A stretch of 64,000 nt of DNA from Azospirillum endophyticum (lineage in GTDB: Bacteria; Pseudomonadota; Alphaproteobacteria; Azospirillales; Azospirillaceae), in contig NZ_JAENHM010000057.1 in the NCBI RefSeq assembly GCF_016595245.1, forward strand, positions 1 to 64,000, read 5' to 3'. Below, one piece after another: positions 52,983 to 64,000 of this stretch. Under the pieces are notes generated by a model, which saw nothing but the letters and a program-made list of their open reading frames with translations, ran no database searches and was not told the origin of the DNA. Within the stretch, counting starts at the first letter, position 1; each line of letters starts with the position of its first letter. The position numbers were made by a program, and so were the translations under genes.

Positions 52983-53849
52983 TTCTTCCGGCTGGGTGCC
53001 GAGGAATTCCAGAAGCTCGCGCGCCAGCTCTTCCGGCAATTCCTCCGCCATATGGTGGCCGCAATCCAGACCGCGCCCACGCAGATCCGGTGCCCAAGGT
53101 CGCCAGACCGCCAGAACATCGCCGTAAAGCTCCTCCAGATCGTCCCGCAATGACCACAAGGCCAACACCGGACAGGTCAGCCGTCGTCCGGCGGCTCGAT
53201 CGGTCGCGTCATGGTCTCGGTCGATGCCCAGCCCGGCGCGGTAATCCTCCAGCATGCCGTGCACGGTGCCAGGATCATGGATGGCGGCGTGGAAATCCCG
53301 GTAGGCCTCCTCCCCCATTGCGTCTGCCGAGCCGCCATACCAGGCATCGGGATCGGCCAGGATGGCGCGCTCCGGCTTATCCGGCTGGGCGTAGAAGAAC
53401 CAGTGCCACCAAGCGCGGGCAAAGCGGGCATCGCACCGCTCCAGAGCCTCCCAGATCGGTACGCCGTCGAGCAGCGCGAGGCGGGTGACGGCGACGGGAT
53501 GGTCCATCGCCAGACGGAACGCGGTATAGGATCCGCGGTCGTGGCCGACGACGGCGAAGCGCTCAAAGCCGAGGTGCCGCATCAGGGCGAGGCAATCCAG
53601 CGCCTTGGCCCGTTTGGAGGAATTGGCGTGATCCGGCCGGTCTGCCGGCTTCGACGATTGGCCGAACCCTCGCAGGTCTGGACAGACCACACTGTGGGAG
53701 GCCGCCAGCAGCGGCGCCACCCGGTGCCAGGTCGCATGGGTGCGCGGATGGCCGTGGAGCAGCAGGACCGGACTGCCCTGCCCACCATGCCGGACCCGCA
53801 GAGTCGCGTCCGGCAGTTCGACGGTCTCCAGCGTGAATCCTTCGAACAC
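52980..53849 (-). CDS. Alpha/beta hydrolase, haloacetate dehalogenase-like
   Basis: About 289 residues with an alpha/beta-hydrolase fold. The oxyanion motif HGHPRTH and the nucleophile elbow GHDRGSY (Asp instead of Ser) are those of fluoroacetate/haloacetate dehalogenases, as is the WHWFFYAQPDKPER cap segment and the C-terminal histidine in CGHHMAEE. The catalytic trio Asp-Asp-His is therefore likely. Starts at GTG 53849 (MFEGF-like, with a GGGGAG site), ATG 53879 and GTG 53900 are all possible; the first matches the family. Substrate unknown. It converges on trxA. Confidence 0.85.
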   Translation of the reverse strand: MFEGFTLETVELPDATLRVRHGGQGSPVLLLHGHPRTHATWHRVAPLLAASHSVVCPDLRGFGQSSKPADRPDHANSSKRAKALDCLALMRHLGFERFAVVGHDRGSYTAFRLAMDHPVAVTRLALLDGVPIWEALERCDARFARAWWHWFFYAQPDKPERAILADPDAWYGGSADAMGEEAYRDFHAAIHDPGTVHGMLEDYRAGLGIDRDHDATDRAAGRRLTCPVLALWSLRDDLEELYGDVLAVWRPWAPDLRGRGLDCGHHMAEELPEELARELLEFLGTQPEE

Positions 53850-54044
53850 CGTGCTCTCCCCGCCTTGCCTTTCCGACATTGAACAGGAAAACGGCGGCAC
53901 GGGCGGCGAGGTTCCTCCACCGATCCGGGGAAGACGGCAGTAAGGCCGGACGGCAAAACGGACCGCGGAGGGACGTCGGCGGCCCGTACCTGCATCGGGA
54001 AAGTCTTGAGGTCAGGCGTTTTTTACCCCGGACGCCGACGGATA

Positions 54045-54878
54045 TCAGGGAGATTTCGGCTTTGCCGTATCCTTACCCGCTTCCTTGCCCTTGGCCCCCG
54101 CGACCTCCGCCGTCCGGGCGAGATTGTCGGCGGCGGCGCGGCCCCAGTCGCTGTCGGGGGAAACGCGGCGGGTCAGCGCCCAGTCGTCGCGCGCGGCCGG
54201 CAGGTTGCCGCCCAGCGCCTTGACGTTGCCGCGCAGCAGGATCGCCTCCGGGTCGCCGGGCTTCAGTTCCAGGGCATGGTCGATGTCGGCCAGCGCCTGC
54301 CGGTAGTTGGACAGCGCCTTGTTGGCGGTGGCGCGGTAGAGATAGGCGTCGGCCCGCCGCGGGTCGCGCGACAGCGCGGCGTCCAGGTCGGCGATGGCGT
54401 CCCAGAAGCGCTCCCCCTCGGCGCGGGCGAAGGCGCGGTCGATCAGCAGGTCGGTGTCGCCCGGCGTCTTGTCGAGAGCGGCGCCGTAGAGCCGCTCCGC
54501 CCGGCCCTGGTCGCCGGCCCGCAGCCACGCCCAGCCGGCCCGGCCGAGCAGCGAGGCGGCGGCCTTGGGATCGTCCTTGCCCAGCGTCGGTACCAGCGCC
54601 TCCATCTGGGTGCCGGCCGCCTTGAACTCCCCGGCATGGAACTGCGCCAGCGCGTAGCAGAGCTTGGCGAAGTCGCCGCCGCCCTGCTCCTGCCAGCGCA
54701 TCGCGTCGGCCTTGGCCCCGTCGGGATTGGCCTCCGCCTTGGCGGCACAGGCCTGGAGTTCGCGGTTGCGGTCGAGGCCGGAGGACGGACCGGTGGCGGA
54801 TGCCGCGGGCGTGGCCGGCAAGCTGGCGAAAAGCCCCAGTGCGAGGGCAGCGGAAAGGTAGGGATTGCGTCGGGTCAT
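54045..54878 (-). CDS. Secreted TPR-repeat protein
   Basis: A 277-residue protein with a signal peptide (MTRRNPYLSAALALGLFASL, cleavage near ASA) and several TPR units from about residue 90 to 245, such as GRAGWAWLRAGDQGRAERLY and LYRATANKALSNYRQALADI followed by DHALELKPGDPEAI. The C-terminal tail is lysine/alanine-rich. It probably acts as a periplasmic scaffold. The ATG at 54878 precedes the signal peptide directly; an ATG seven codons earlier is less likely. It is divergent from the reductase gene. Confidence 0.8.
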   Translation of the reverse strand: MTRRNPYLSAALALGLFASLPATPAASATGPSSGLDRNRELQACAAKAEANPDGAKADAMRWQEQGGGDFAKLCYALAQFHAGEFKAAGTQMEALVPTLGKDDPKAAASLLGRAGWAWLRAGDQGRAERLYGAALDKTPGDTDLLIDRAFARAEGERFWDAIADLDAALSRDPRRADAYLYRATANKALSNYRQALADIDHALELKPGDPEAILLRGNVKALGGNLPAARDDWALTRRVSPDSDWGRAAADNLARTAEVAGAKGKEAGKDTAKPKSP

Positions 54879-54976
54879 GGTGGCTTTACACTCCGCCATC
54901 GCCGGGCAGGGCGCAAGCCCGCAAGCCCGTCCCCGCTGCTACACCGCTCCCCGTCCTCAACCGGAACCGCCTCCTG

Positions 54977-55852
54977 ATGACCGATCCCCGCCTGTTCGTC
55001 TTCGGCCCCGGCTACAGCGCCCGCGTCTTCGCCGACGGGCTGCGCGCCGAGGGATGGCGCATCGCCGCCACCTGCCGCAGCGCGGAGAAGAAGGCGGAGC
55101 TGGAAGCCCAGGGCATCGAGGCCTTCCTGTTCGAGCGCGGCAGGCCGCTGGCCGATGCGCAAGCGGCGCTGGCCGGCACCACCCATCTGCTGGTCAGCAT
55201 CCCGCCGGACGGCAAGGGCGATCCGGTGCTGGACCAGCATGCCGGCGATCTGGCCGACCTGCGCACGCTGGAGTGGGCCGGCTATCTCTCCACCACCGGC
55301 GTCTATGGCGACACCGCGGGCGCGTGGGTGAGCGAAGCGGCGTGGCTGAGGCCGACCGGCGAGCGCCAGAAGCGAAGGGTGGAGGCGGAACGCGGCTGGC
55401 TGAACCTGTACCGCCAGTATGGCGTGCCGATGCACCTGTTCCGGCTGGCCGGAATCTACGGCCCCGGCCGCAGCGCCATCGATTCCGTGCGCGACGGCAT
55501 CGCCAAGCGGGTGGACAAGCCGGGTCAGGTCTTCTGCCGCATCCATGTCGACGACATCGCCAACACGCTGCGCGCGTCGATGGCCCGGCCGACGCTGGGG
55601 GCGGTCTACAATGTGGCCGACGACCTGCCCAGCCCGTCGCACGAGGTGGTGGACTATGCCTGCCGCCTGCTGGGGGTGGAGCCGCCGCCGCTGGTGCCCT
55701 TCGACCAGGCCGAGATGTCGCCGATGGCCGCCAGCTTCTACGCCGATTGCCGCCGGGTGAAGAACGACCGCATCAAACGCCAACTCGGCGTCACCCTGGC
55801 TTATCCCGACTATCGCGCCGGGCTGGACGCCCAGTTGGCGGCGGGCCTGTAG
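54977..55852 (+). CDS. NAD(P)-dependent reductase/epimerase (YeeZ-like atypical SDR)
   Basis: A 291-residue Rossmann protein. The nucleotide loop is FGPGYSARVFA (about residues 8-18), the Y-x-x-x-K-like site is in STTGVYGDTAGAWV near residues 108-121, and GIYGPGRSAID near 159-169 matches the atypical SDR group of E. coli YeeZ. The role is unknown; family members are annotated as NAD(P)-binding reductases. The ATG at 54977 gives the standard start; the longer frame crosses the divergent gene. Confidence 0.82.
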   Translation: MTDPRLFVFGPGYSARVFADGLRAEGWRIAATCRSAEKKAELEAQGIEAFLFERGRPLADAQAALAGTTHLLVSIPPDGKGDPVLDQHAGDLADLRTLEWAGYLSTTGVYGDTAGAWVSEAAWLRPTGERQKRRVEAERGWLNLYRQYGVPMHLFRLAGIYGPGRSAIDSVRDGIAKRVDKPGQVFCRIHVDDIANTLRASMARPTLGAVYNVADDLPSPSHEVVDYACRLLGVEPPPLVPFDQAEMSPMAASFYADCRRVKNDRIKRQLGVTLAYPDYRAGLDAQLAAGL

Positions 55853-56019
55853 CCGAAGAGTCCGAAAAAGGTAAACCTAAGATCACAAAGCATTCGCCCG
55901 GCATATGCCGGTAGTCCTAATGATCGGCCGAATACACGCATGGAAATAGCAAAGGATATTTAATAATCTCCCGCGATCATGAGCGTCGGGCGACGATCAT
56001 CCCGCGAGGTGTTGGGCGC

Positions 56020-57792
56020 ATGAACAGCACGCCGACGGCCACGGCCTCCCTCCCCTCCGCCACCGCTGCGGCCGGCGGGGACGGCATGGGCTCCGCCACC
56101 TTCCGCCGCCAGATGGACGAGGTCGTCGCCCGCATCCCGATGCACGCCATCCGCTCGGTGCTGGATGCGGTCGAGGGGGCGTCCAGTCCGAACGGCGAGC
56201 GGGCACGGCATCTCCGCGACGCGCTGGTCGACCATTTCAACCGGCTGCGGCCGATGAAGGCGCGGCGCCTGTTCACCAGCCTGTTCGAACCCTTCCTGGT
56301 CGACGACCCGATCCTCTACCGCGCGCCGGAGTCGGTGCCGGCACTGCTCCAGCGGGTCGACATGGGCGGCATCTGGGCGGCGCTGGCCCGGTACGCCTTC
56401 CCCGGGCTGGCGGCGGAGGTGCAGGGCCGGCTGGACGAGCTGGCGCGCGAGGCGATGCTGGACGCCGTGCTTGCCGGCCCCGACGCGATGGTGATGCGCG
56501 AACTGATGCGCAAGGAAGCCCTGGACTTCCTCTATGCCATGGCCGGCGACCGCAAGCTGACCGACCGTTTCCTGGCGCTGGCGAACGACGAGGCGCACCA
56601 CGACGCCCGGCTGCGCACCCAGTATCTCGGCCGCAAGGCGCCGATCGACGCCGACCTGCTGGGCTTCGTCCGCGCGCTGCTGGAGCACAACGATGTGCTG
56701 GTGCCGCTGACCCTGCGCATGCGCCGCGACATCGAGGAGATGCGGCGGGAGGGGATGCAGGACGCCTCCGACCCGCGCTCCGCCGAGGTGGACTGCCAGT
56801 CGGCGCTGATGGTCGGCTTCGTCCGCCGGGTGCGCGATCTCGGCCTGCCCTTCCGCGACCAGTCGCAGGTGCTGGCCTGGTTCGCCCCGCTCTACGGCCT
56901 GAACGTCAAGCGGCGCTACGACGTGGTGCTGCGCCATGTGCGCGAGCATGGCGGCCCGGCGGTGCGCGAGTCGCATCCCCTGCTGCGCGCCCTGCTCTGC
57001 CATTTCCACGCCGCCTGCGCCACCATCCGCGAGGCGGTGGACGGGATGTTCGGCGACATGGACATCCAGAACAGGGAGATGGGGGATGGCGGGGTCCTGT
57101 CGACCCCTGCCCCGGCCCGCGCCCTGCTGGGCGAGGCGGTGGAGCGGTTCGACCGCGGGCTGACGGCGCTGGCGGGCACCGGCTTCCTCGCCAGCCGGTC
57201 GACCGGCCCGGCCCTGCGGGCGGAGCTGAGCGCCGTCAGCCGCGAGCTGACCGGCACGGTGATGCCGGCGCTGGCCGCCCGGCTGCAGGCGGCGATGAAC
57301 GCCCGCCACGCCCCGGTGCCCGACCATGAGGACATCGTCTGGCTGCTGGAACTGGTCTGGCGCTGGGGCCGCCATCTCGGCACCGCCGGCTACGCCAACC
57401 CGGAGCTGAAGTCGCTGCGCCTCTATGCGGTGGAGACCGGCCGCCTCGCCTTCCTCCAGGCGATGAAGGCCGAGCCGCAGGAGAAGCCGGCCCAGCGCAT
57501 GGCCCACCTGCTGCGCATCCGCCGGCTGATGGCGGCGATGGACGAGCCGGTGGACGGCTGGATCAGCCCGGTCAGCCAGGGCCTGCACCGGGTGGTGCAC
57601 AGCTATCTCGACGCGGCGGCGGAGATCACCCGGGATGAATGGGCGGTGATCGACGCCTTCGTCGCCAGCGTGCGCAGCGAGCTGAGCCGGTCGCGCAACT
57701 GGCAGAGCGCCGATTTCGTCGAAATCCTGCGGCTGCACGAGGCGAGACGGCGGGCGGCGCGTGATTTCACGGAGGCGTTACCCCCCACCTAA
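56020..57792 (+). CDS. Conserved protein of unknown function, paralog of the 0.8-kb protein
   Basis: A 590-residue soluble helical protein related over most of its length to the 561-residue protein at 798-2483. Shared blocks include ARRLFTSLFEPFLVDDPILY, LLQRVDMGGIWAAL, and a C-terminal VWRWGRHLG-type and MAHLLRIRRL segment. No known catalytic motif, membrane span or signal peptide. The last codons (P-P-T and the TAA stop) are supplied by the start of a family A palindromic repeat, so the C-terminus may have been rewritten by the repeat. The upstream gap contains a perfect 14-base palindrome, CCGGCATATGCCGG, and AT-rich sequence. Two paralogs in one region, both bordered by family A repeats, may reflect duplication; the function is unknown. 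Confidence 0.8.
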   Translation: MNSTPTATASLPSATAAAGGDGMGSATFRRQMDEVVARIPMHAIRSVLDAVEGASSPNGERARHLRDALVDHFNRLRPMKARRLFTSLFEPFLVDDPILYRAPESVPALLQRVDMGGIWAALARYAFPGLAAEVQGRLDELAREAMLDAVLAGPDAMVMRELMRKEALDFLYAMAGDRKLTDRFLALANDEAHHDARLRTQYLGRKAPIDADLLGFVRALLEHNDVLVPLTLRMRRDIEEMRREGMQDASDPRSAEVDCQSALMVGFVRRVRDLGLPFRDQSQVLAWFAPLYGLNVKRRYDVVLRHVREHGGPAVRESHPLLRALLCHFHAACATIREAVDGMFGDMDIQNREMGDGGVLSTPAPARALLGEAVERFDRGLTALAGTGFLASRSTGPALRAELSAVSRELTGTVMPALAARLQAAMNARHAPVPDHEDIVWLLELVWRWGRHLGTAGYANPELKSLRLYAVETGRLAFLQAMKAEPQEKPAQRMAHLLRIRRLMAAMDEPVDGWISPVSQGLHRVVHSYLDAAAEITRDEWAVIDAFVASVRSELSRSRNWQSADFVEILRLHEARRRAARDFTEALPPT

Positions 57793-57944
57793 CCTCCCCC
57801 GCTCTCAGCGGACCTACGGTCCGCCTGCCGCGTCAGCACAAAGCAAAGCTTTGTGCGAGAGCTGGGCGGGGGAGGGACTGCCGCCGAACGCCGACGAAAA
57901 TCCAACTCCCTCCCCCGCCCAGCGGGGGAGGGTTGGGGTGGGGG
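57781..57944. repeat. GC-rich palindromic repeat, family A, copy 3 (with nested element)
   Basis: Left arm CCCCCCACCTAACCTCCCCC, interrupted at CCCCCGC by the 60-bp double-hairpin insert (57803-57862), then TGGGCGGGGGAGGGA. Right arm CCCTCCCCCGCCCAGCGGGG and GGTTGGGGTGGGGGC is uninterrupted. It overlaps the last 12 bases of the 590-residue protein gene and fills much of the 318-base gap before dnaN. Confidence 0.85.
57803..57862. repeat. 60-bp double-hairpin insert in family A repeat
   Basis: Starts TCTCAGCGGACCTACGGTCC and ends AAGCTTTGTGCGAGAGC. Hairpins GCGGACC-TAC-GGTCCGC and GCACAAAGC-AAA-GCTTTGTGC. Homologous and equal in length to 41413-41472, with paired compensatory changes in the stems. 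Confidence 0.8.
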
Positions 57945-58110
57945 CGTCGCGCAGGAACTCCCCCCTCGGCCGAAGGCCTTAGCCGCAACAATTTGGTTCG
58001 GTGCAACCATCGATGTGGTATGATGCGCGCCCGCTCGGGGCGGGACGGCCGGACGACGGCCGGCCTCCCGGCGGGCTTCGCAAACTCAGCCCCGCCGAGA
58101 CGACGCCAGC

Positions 58111-59241
58111 ATGAACATCACCATCGAACGCGCCGCCCTTCTCCGTTCCCTGGGTCACGTGCAGAGTGTGGTCGAGCGGCGGAACACCATTCCGATCCTC
58201 TCCAACGTCCTGCTGCGCGCCGGCGACGGCGAATTGTCGCTGGCCGCCACCGACATGGACCTGGAGATCGTGGAGACGGTGCCGGCGACGGTCGGGCGCC
58301 CCGGCGGCACCACGGCGCCGGCCCACACCCTGTTCGACATCGTCCGCAAGCTGCCCGACGGCAGCCAGGTGGAGCTGGACATCGCCGGCGACGGCACCGT
58401 CCTGACGCTGCGTGCCGGCCGGTCGCAGTTCAAGCTGTCCTGCCTTCCGGTCGAGGATTTCCCGCAGCTGTCCAGCGGCGACCTGAAGCACAATTTCTCG
58501 GTCGCCGCCGCCGACCTGCGCGGGCTGATCGACCGCACCCGCTTCGCGATCTCCACCGAGGAGACGCGCTATTACCTGAACGGCATCTATCTCCACGCCG
58601 CCAAGAGCAAGATGGGCAGCCTGGAGACGCCGGTGCTGCGCGCCGTCGCCACCGACGGACACCGGCTTGCCCGCGTCGAGATGCCGCTGCCGGACGGGGC
58701 CGAGGCCATCCCCGGCGTCATCATCCCGCGCAAGACCGTCACCGAGATCCGCAAACTGGTGGACGAGGCGGCCGACCGCATCGAGCTGTCGGTATCCGAC
58801 AACAAGATCCGCTTCGGCTTCGACAGCGTCGTCGTCACCTCCAAACTGATCGACGGCACCTTCCCCGATTATGAGCGGGTGATCCCGGTCGGCAACGACA
58901 AGGTGATGGAGGTCGACGCCAAGCTGTTCGCCGCCGCCGTCGACCGCGTCGCCACCATCTCCACCGAGAAGAGCCGGGCGGTGAAGCTGTCGCTGGTCCG
59001 CGGCGCCCTGACCCTGTCCGCCACCAGCCCCGAATCCGGCAGCGCCACCGAGGAGCTGGAGGTCAATTACGCCGAGTCTCCGCTGGAAATCGGCTTCAAC
59101 TCTCGCTATCTGCTGGACATCACGCAGCAGATCGAGGGCGAGGGCGCCCAGTTCACGCTGGCCGACGCCGCGTCGCCGACCATCATCCGCGACGTCGCCG
59201 ACTCCACCGCGCTCTATGTCCTGATGCCGATGCGTGTGTGA
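58111..59241 (+). CDS. dnaN: DNA polymerase III subunit beta (sliding clamp)
   Basis: A 376-residue ring-forming clamp. The N-terminal domain starts MNITIERAALLRSLGHVQ, the central YYLNGIYLH motif and the C-terminal end ...YVLMPMRV are the family's conserved landmarks. Length is typical. It begins the dnaN-recF-gyrB block; dnaA is not upstream in this window. A TATGAT element at 58019-58024 is the best -10 candidate, but no good -35 matches it. Confidence 0.97.
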   Translation: MNITIERAALLRSLGHVQSVVERRNTIPILSNVLLRAGDGELSLAATDMDLEIVETVPATVGRPGGTTAPAHTLFDIVRKLPDGSQVELDIAGDGTVLTLRAGRSQFKLSCLPVEDFPQLSSGDLKHNFSVAAADLRGLIDRTRFAISTEETRYYLNGIYLHAAKSKMGSLETPVLRAVATDGHRLARVEMPLPDGAEAIPGVIIPRKTVTEIRKLVDEAADRIELSVSDNKIRFGFDSVVVTSKLIDGTFPDYERVIPVGNDKVMEVDAKLFAAAVDRVATISTEKSRAVKLSLVRGALTLSATSPESGSATEELEVNYAESPLEIGFNSRYLLDITQQIEGEGAQFTLADAASPTIIRDVADSTALYVLMPMRV

Positions 59242-59305
59242 TGGGGCTGCGGGGATCCTCCCCGCCCCGGGCGGAACGGACCAGTTGCAGCACACGGCAG
59301 TTTCG

Positions 59306-60490
59306 ATGAGCGGCGGCACCCCGGTGTCCGCCGCAACGCCGGTTTTGGCTCCGGCCCTTGCCGTGCGGCGGATGACGCTGACGCGCTTCCGCGGCTACGA
59401 CTCCGCGCGGCTGGAGCCCGACCGCCGTCCGGTCGCCCTGATCGGCCCGAATGGCGCCGGCAAGACCAATCTGCTGGAAGCCGTCAGCTTCCTCGCCCCC
59501 GGCCGCGGCATCCGCGGCGCCCGGCTGGCCGAGGTGGAACGGCTGGGCTCGGCTCCCGGCGCCGGCTGGGCGGTGGCGGCGACGCTCGACACCCCGCTGG
59601 GTCCGGTGGAGATCGGTACCGGCCGCGAGCCTCATGACGGCAACCGGACATCCGACCGCGACCGCCGGCTGGTCCGCATCGACGGCCATCCCGCCAAGGG
59701 CCAGACCGCGCTGGCCGACCATGTCGCCATGGTCTGGCTGACCCCGCAGATGGACCGCCTGTTCCTCGAAGGGTCGAGCGGACGGCGGCGTTTCCTCGAC
59801 CGGCTGGTCTTCGGCTTCGATCCCGCCCATGCCGGCCGGCTGTCGCGCTACGAGCATGCCCTGCGCGAACGCGCCCGCCTGCTGCGCGACGGCCGTTTCG
59901 ACGAGGGCTGGCTCGGCGCGCTGGAGGACCAGATGGCGACCACCGGCATCGCCGTCGCCGCCGCGCGGCGCGAGGTGGTGCAGCGGCTGCGCGCCGCCTG
60001 CGCCCGTTCGGTCGGTCCCTTCCCCGGCGCCGACCTCGCCGTCGCCGGCACAGTGGAACGTTGGCTCGACGAGGGGCCGGCGCTGGCGGCGGAGGATGCG
60101 CTGCGCGAGTGCTTGCGCGCTGGACGCCGCGCCGATTCAGACGGCGGCGGCGCCACGGTGGGACCGCACAAGAGCGACCTCGCCGTCCGCCATGCGCCCA
60201 AGGACATGCCGGCGGCACTCTGCTCCACCGGCGAGCAGAAGGCCCTGCTGATCGCCATCGTGCTGGCCAATGCCCGGCTGCTGGCGGCCGAACGCGGGGC
60301 GGCGCCGATCCTGCTGCTGGACGAGGTGGCGGCCCATCTCGACCCCGAGCGGCGCGCCGCGCTGTTCGGCGAAATCCTCGCATTGGGCGCCCAGGCCTGG
60401 ATGACCGGCACCGACGAGGGGGTTTTCGACCCGCTTGGACAGGATGCCCAGCGGTTCCGCATCGAAGACGCCCATATCCGCCCCGGATAG
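59306..60490 (+). CDS. recF: DNA replication/repair ATPase RecF
   Basis: A 394-residue SMC-like ATPase that loads RecA at gaps. Walker A is IGPNGAGKTNLLEA (about residues 42-55), the signature motif is LCSTGEQKALLIAI (about 308-321), and Walker B is LLLDEVAAHLDP (about 341-352). The ATG at 59306 begins 64 bases after the dnaN stop; it is the best start for the family. Confidence 0.95.
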   Translation: MSGGTPVSAATPVLAPALAVRRMTLTRFRGYDSARLEPDRRPVALIGPNGAGKTNLLEAVSFLAPGRGIRGARLAEVERLGSAPGAGWAVAATLDTPLGPVEIGTGREPHDGNRTSDRDRRLVRIDGHPAKGQTALADHVAMVWLTPQMDRLFLEGSSGRRRFLDRLVFGFDPAHAGRLSRYEHALRERARLLRDGRFDEGWLGALEDQMATTGIAVAAARREVVQRLRAACARSVGPFPGADLAVAGTVERWLDEGPALAAEDALRECLRAGRRADSDGGGATVGPHKSDLAVRHAPKDMPAALCSTGEQKALLIAIVLANARLLAAERGAAPILLLDEVAAHLDPERRAALFGEILALGAQAWMTGTDEGVFDPLGQDAQRFRIEDAHIRPG

Positions 60491-60532
60491 GGAGGAAAAT
60501 CCAGGCCGAGGCCCGGAAAAAAAGCATGCTGA

Positions 60533-63064
<2,532 letters not shown>

Positions 63065-63185
63065 TGCCGGCGGTGTGGTCGGTTAAGCAAAGGATGAGAA
63101 ACCGAATCCTGAGTTTGAGACACTTTTAACCGCACTATCGTCAGAGACGGCGGGAGCCATCTCCGGAACCGGAGAGCGAGCAAAG

Positions 63186-63220
63186 AGGGCGGGGCCATAA
63201 AGGCTCCGCCCTTTCTGTTT
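63186..63220. terminator. Terminator between gyrB and the HD gene
   Basis: An 11-bp stem AGGGCGGGGCC / GGCTCCGCCCT with one G-T pair and an ATAAA loop, followed by TTCTGTTTGTG. It lies between the convergent gyrB and HD-domain genes. Confidence 0.8.
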
Positions 63221-63305
63221 GTGTTGCGGGTGGACTGGAGCGGCCGCGCTCCAAGTCGCTGATGGGGGACAGACCCCCTTGGCGACACGACCCAATTCAC
63301 TGGCG

Positions 63306-63947
63306 TCAGCTTTCGAATGGCGCCCCGAGCAGAAGGTCGCACACATTCGGGATTTCAAGGCCAGGAACCAGGCGCCGGCCGATATCGGCCAGCCCTGTGC
63401 CGATGGCGGTGTGCGGCTTTTTCCTCGCGACCTCGGCGAGTGCCTCGGTGAACGCCTTCTTGAAGCCGAGACGCGGGTAGAGTGCGAGCGTATCGTCGAT
63501 CAACTGTGGGGAAATCTCGTCCAGTCGAAGGCCCATGACATCCACATGGGCACCGAAATGGACCAGCGCCACTTCGGGCTCCCGACGATCGGCGATGTCG
63601 GCGGCCGAATGCAGCGCGATCGCATCCCAGACCAAGTCGATTTTTCCCTCCGGATAATCATGGTCATACAGGAACCTGCTTGCCGCGTCGGCCCCATCGA
63701 CTTCGAAGCGCTTGTCCGCAGCGTAGTCATGCGAAAGGCCCAGATCATGGAGCAACGACGCGAGGTAAACCAGCTCGCGATCATATTTCAGCGCGCGCTT
63801 CCTGCCGAGGAATTCCGCGAACCACCACGTTCGGTGGAGGTGATTGACGAACGTCGTGCTGTGCGCCTGCTCTACAAGCGCGGCGGCTTTGCGGGCGAGT
63901 CCTGAGTCCGGCGCAACGATGCCACCAATGCTGATCGGAGTGTTCAT
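63306..63947 (-). CDS. HD-domain hydrolase
   Basis: A 213-residue HD-superfamily metal-dependent phosphohydrolase-type protein. The metal-binding residues are visible as H in FVNHLHRTWW (about residues 34-43), HD in ASLLHDLGLSHD (about 63-74) and the aspartate/histidine later in the fold. It resembles cyanamide-hydratase-like HD proteins, but substrate cannot be assigned. The ATG at 63947 fits. Sequence composition is less GC-biased than the preceding gyrB. It converges with gyrB. Confidence 0.82.
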   Translation of the reverse strand: MNTPISIGGIVAPDSGLARKAAALVEQAHSTTFVNHLHRTWWFAEFLGRKRALKYDRELVYLASLLHDLGLSHDYAADKRFEVDGADAASRFLYDHDYPEGKIDLVWDAIALHSAADIADRREPEVALVHFGAHVDVMGLRLDEISPQLIDDTLALYPRLGFKKAFTEALAEVARKKPHTAIGTGLADIGRRLVPGLEIPNVCDLLLGAPFES

Positions 63948-64000
63948 GGGACGTCCTCAAAGATCTGGTGCGGGCTTAACCGTTTCCTGCCGGAAAGGTG

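Noticed and set aside
57793-58110. Possible replication origin or DnaA boxes before dnaN
   Set aside because: I see only the palindromic repeat and a weak -10; no TTATCCACA-type boxes or AT-rich unwinding block are present.

Overview
The window is high-GC chromosomal DNA of an alphaproteobacterium, most like Azospirillum or a close Rhodospirillales relative. I infer this from the gene families, the dnaN-recF-gyrB block without dnaA, the linked DivL-like/tsaE/amgK/murU/addB/addA/trxA genes, and families of GC-rich palindromic intergenic repeats. No database search was run. Nearly all of the DNA is tightly packed coding sequence with few gaps.

Layout. 1-2.6 kb: xanthine phosphoribosyltransferase and a 561-aa protein of unknown function that has a paralog at 56-57.8 kb. 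2.6-7.8 kb: minus-strand peptide-type ABC importer (two permeases, two binding proteins, no ATPase). 7.9-15.6 kb: inorganic pyrophosphatase, a DUF2283 protein, a reductase/epimerase with a divergent LysR regulator, L-lactate dehydrogenase, DoxX, and a fused acyl-CoA-synthetase/GNAT protein acetyltransferase. 15.6-15.9 kb: a 23-codon hydrophobic peptide unit that looks like a TisB/DinQ-type toxin. 16-19.4 kb: modD, corA, folD, yggU, yggT. 19.7 kb: tRNA-Ala(CGC), followed by an islet to about 24.1 kb with a gene remnant, an unknown protein, a TPR/SEC-C protein and a pRiA4b ORF-3-like protein.

24.2-29.7 kb: trpB-trpA-[X-HEPN]-accD-folC on the minus strand. The conserved trp/acc/fol order is interrupted by an AT-rich two-gene cassette encoding an unknown protein and a HEPN-fold candidate ribonuclease, joined to accD by a four-base stop/start overlap. 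30-34.9 kb: REC-HPt protein, cold shock protein, a LuxO/NtrC-type regulator preceded by a MITE-like palindrome, coaBC and dut. 35-41.3 kb: a 1269-aa hybrid kinase and a 770-aa DivL-like kinase with a degenerate ATPase domain. 41.5-52.9 kb: ferredoxin-NADP reductase, an unknown protein, then tsaE-amgK-murU-addB-addA-trxA (tRNA modification, cell-wall sugar recycling, recombination repair, thioredoxin). 53-55.9 kb: haloacetate-dehalogenase-like hydrolase, TPR protein, reductase. 56-64 kb: the paralog of the first unknown gene, then dnaN, recF, gyrB and an HD-domain hydrolase.

The strongest candidates for undescribed biology are the HEPN cassette coupled to essential accD, the self-contained tiny-peptide unit at 15.7 kb, and a 60-bp double-hairpin element nested in two different families of intergenic palindromes, where stem bases differ between copies but pairing is kept.
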